5,741 bases of DNA. It comes from Desulfobacterales bacterium. Its GTDB lineage: Bacteria; Desulfobacterota; Desulfobacteria; Desulfobacterales; Desulfosalsimonadaceae. The notes below the pieces were generated by a model. That model was given only the letters and a program-made list of their open reading frames with translations, was not told the DNA's origin and did not search any database. The translations under genes and the position numbers were made by a program. This document shows, piece after piece, positions 5,223 through 5,741 of this stretch. Location of the stretch: assembly GCA_007135795.1 (NCBI GenBank), contig SLIE01000278.1, positions 1 through 5,741 of the forward strand, read 5' to 3'. How positions within the stretch are numbered: position 1 is the stretch's first letter; each line of letters starts with the position of its first letter.

Positions 5223-5741
5223 ATTAATGCGGACCCTGTTAGCTGCGGCAACCCTTGCAGCGGCGACGAAGTTGACGGCCCAATGGGGCGCGCCAAGGGC
5301 ATGAAGGTGGGTGTAGCAGGCAAAGACATTGTTTCGAATAAGGCCGTCACGACCCTCATGCATACCTGTGCCCCGTGTGAGCCGCATGGCGCAGTCGGGA
5401 CGACTGTTATCATGTGGGGGCGTGCAGGTTGAGTAGTGAAATTCATGGCCGGTCAGCACGGTGCCGACCGGATGATAAACATTGGGCTTGTCTACCACTG
5501 CCGCCACGTAGCCCAACCCCTGGGGTCGGGCGCAAACATGGGTGGAGAGATCGAAGACACCGGCCATCGGATATGTGCGGTCTCCTACAACCAATTCCCG
5601 GGACAGGAATATAAATCCCCCGCATTCGGCGTACATGGGAAGACCCGAAAGGGCCAGATTGCGCACATGATCCCGCACGGGCTTGTTGTCGGCAATCCGG
5701 GCGGCAAGCGTTTCGGGAAAACCACCCCCCATGTAAAGGCC
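5220..5741 (-). CDS. CobB/CbiA-family a,c-diamide synthase, C-terminal fragment
   Basis: The last 173 residues of a gene that enters from the right edge. The family uses glutamine and ATP to amidate acetate side chains of cobyrinic acid (vitamin B12 route) or related tetrapyrroles. The fragment is the glutamine amidotransferase domain. It opens with GLYMGGGFPE, the family's glycine-rich motif, then MYAECGGFIFL with Cys40 of the fragment as the likely nucleophile, GLGYVAA (75-81), LTGHEFHYS (96-104) and THLHA, where His145 and His147 are the probable catalytic and supporting histidines. The domain is intact, with the stop shortly after it as is usual. The N-terminal ATP-binding domain is outside the window. 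Alternatives within the family are DsrN, the sirohaem amidase encoded near dsrAB in sulfate reducers, and the nickel-sirohydrochlorin enzyme CfbB; the fragment alone cannot separate them. The stop overlaps a repeat-like sequence. Confidence 0.9.
   Translation of the reverse strand, partial: GLYMGGGFPETLAARIADNKPVRDHVRNLALSGLPMYAECGGFIFLSRELVVGDRTYPMAGVFDLSTHVCARPQGLGYVAAVVDKPNVYHPVGTVLTGHEFHYSTCTPPHDNSRPDCAMRLTRGTGMHEGRDGLIRNNVFACYTHLHALGAPHWAVNFVAAARVAAANRVRIN

Overview
The window holds three complete or near-complete genes and two genes cut by its edges. All five lie on the minus strand, so transcription runs from the right edge to the left. The gene types suggest an anaerobic bacterium: an acyl-CoA dehydrogenase carrying a rubredoxin-like metal-binding tail, a corrinoid or sirohaem amidating enzyme, and a soluble flavin disulfide oxidoreductase. 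Intergenic gaps are rich in repeats. My best guess is a deltaproteobacterial, sulfate-reducer-like organism (Desulfobacterota). This rests on gene types and repeat style, not on a phylogenetic marker, and confidence is moderate.

Layout from right to left. At 5220-5741 is the C-terminal half of a glutamine-dependent a,c-diamide synthase of the CobB/CbiA family, which in sulfate reducers could also be DsrN. A 427-bp gap (4793-5219) follows and holds only repeats and leader sequence. At 3428-4792 is a medium-chain-type acyl-CoA dehydrogenase whose C-terminus ends in a CxxC...CxxC rubredoxin/rubrerythrin-type domain. Its stop codon lies inside a short pyrimidine-rich tandem repeat. Next is a 145-bp near-palindrome (3186-3330) that looks like a non-autonomous mobile element. 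At 1792-3168 is a mercuric-reductase-like FAD oxidoreductase. A 324-bp gap (1468-1791) contains G-rich tandem repeats and one copy of a dispersed repeat whose other copy lies inverted at 5086-5176. At 193-1467 is a YhaO/SbcD-type DNA exonuclease. It overlaps by 11 bp the start of a YhaN/SbcC-type ATPase (1-203) that runs off the left edge.

The exonuclease and ATPase clearly form a translationally coupled pair that should act as one DNA-end processing complex. The acyl-CoA dehydrogenase and the flavin oxidoreductase are neighbours on one strand and are both redox flavoproteins. They are 259 bp apart with a repeat element between them, so a functional link is only a guess. I found no RNA genes, CRISPR array, complete insertion sequence or convincing promoter. 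The most notable items are the dehydrogenase-rubredoxin fusion and the palindromic repeat element with TA-flanked ends.
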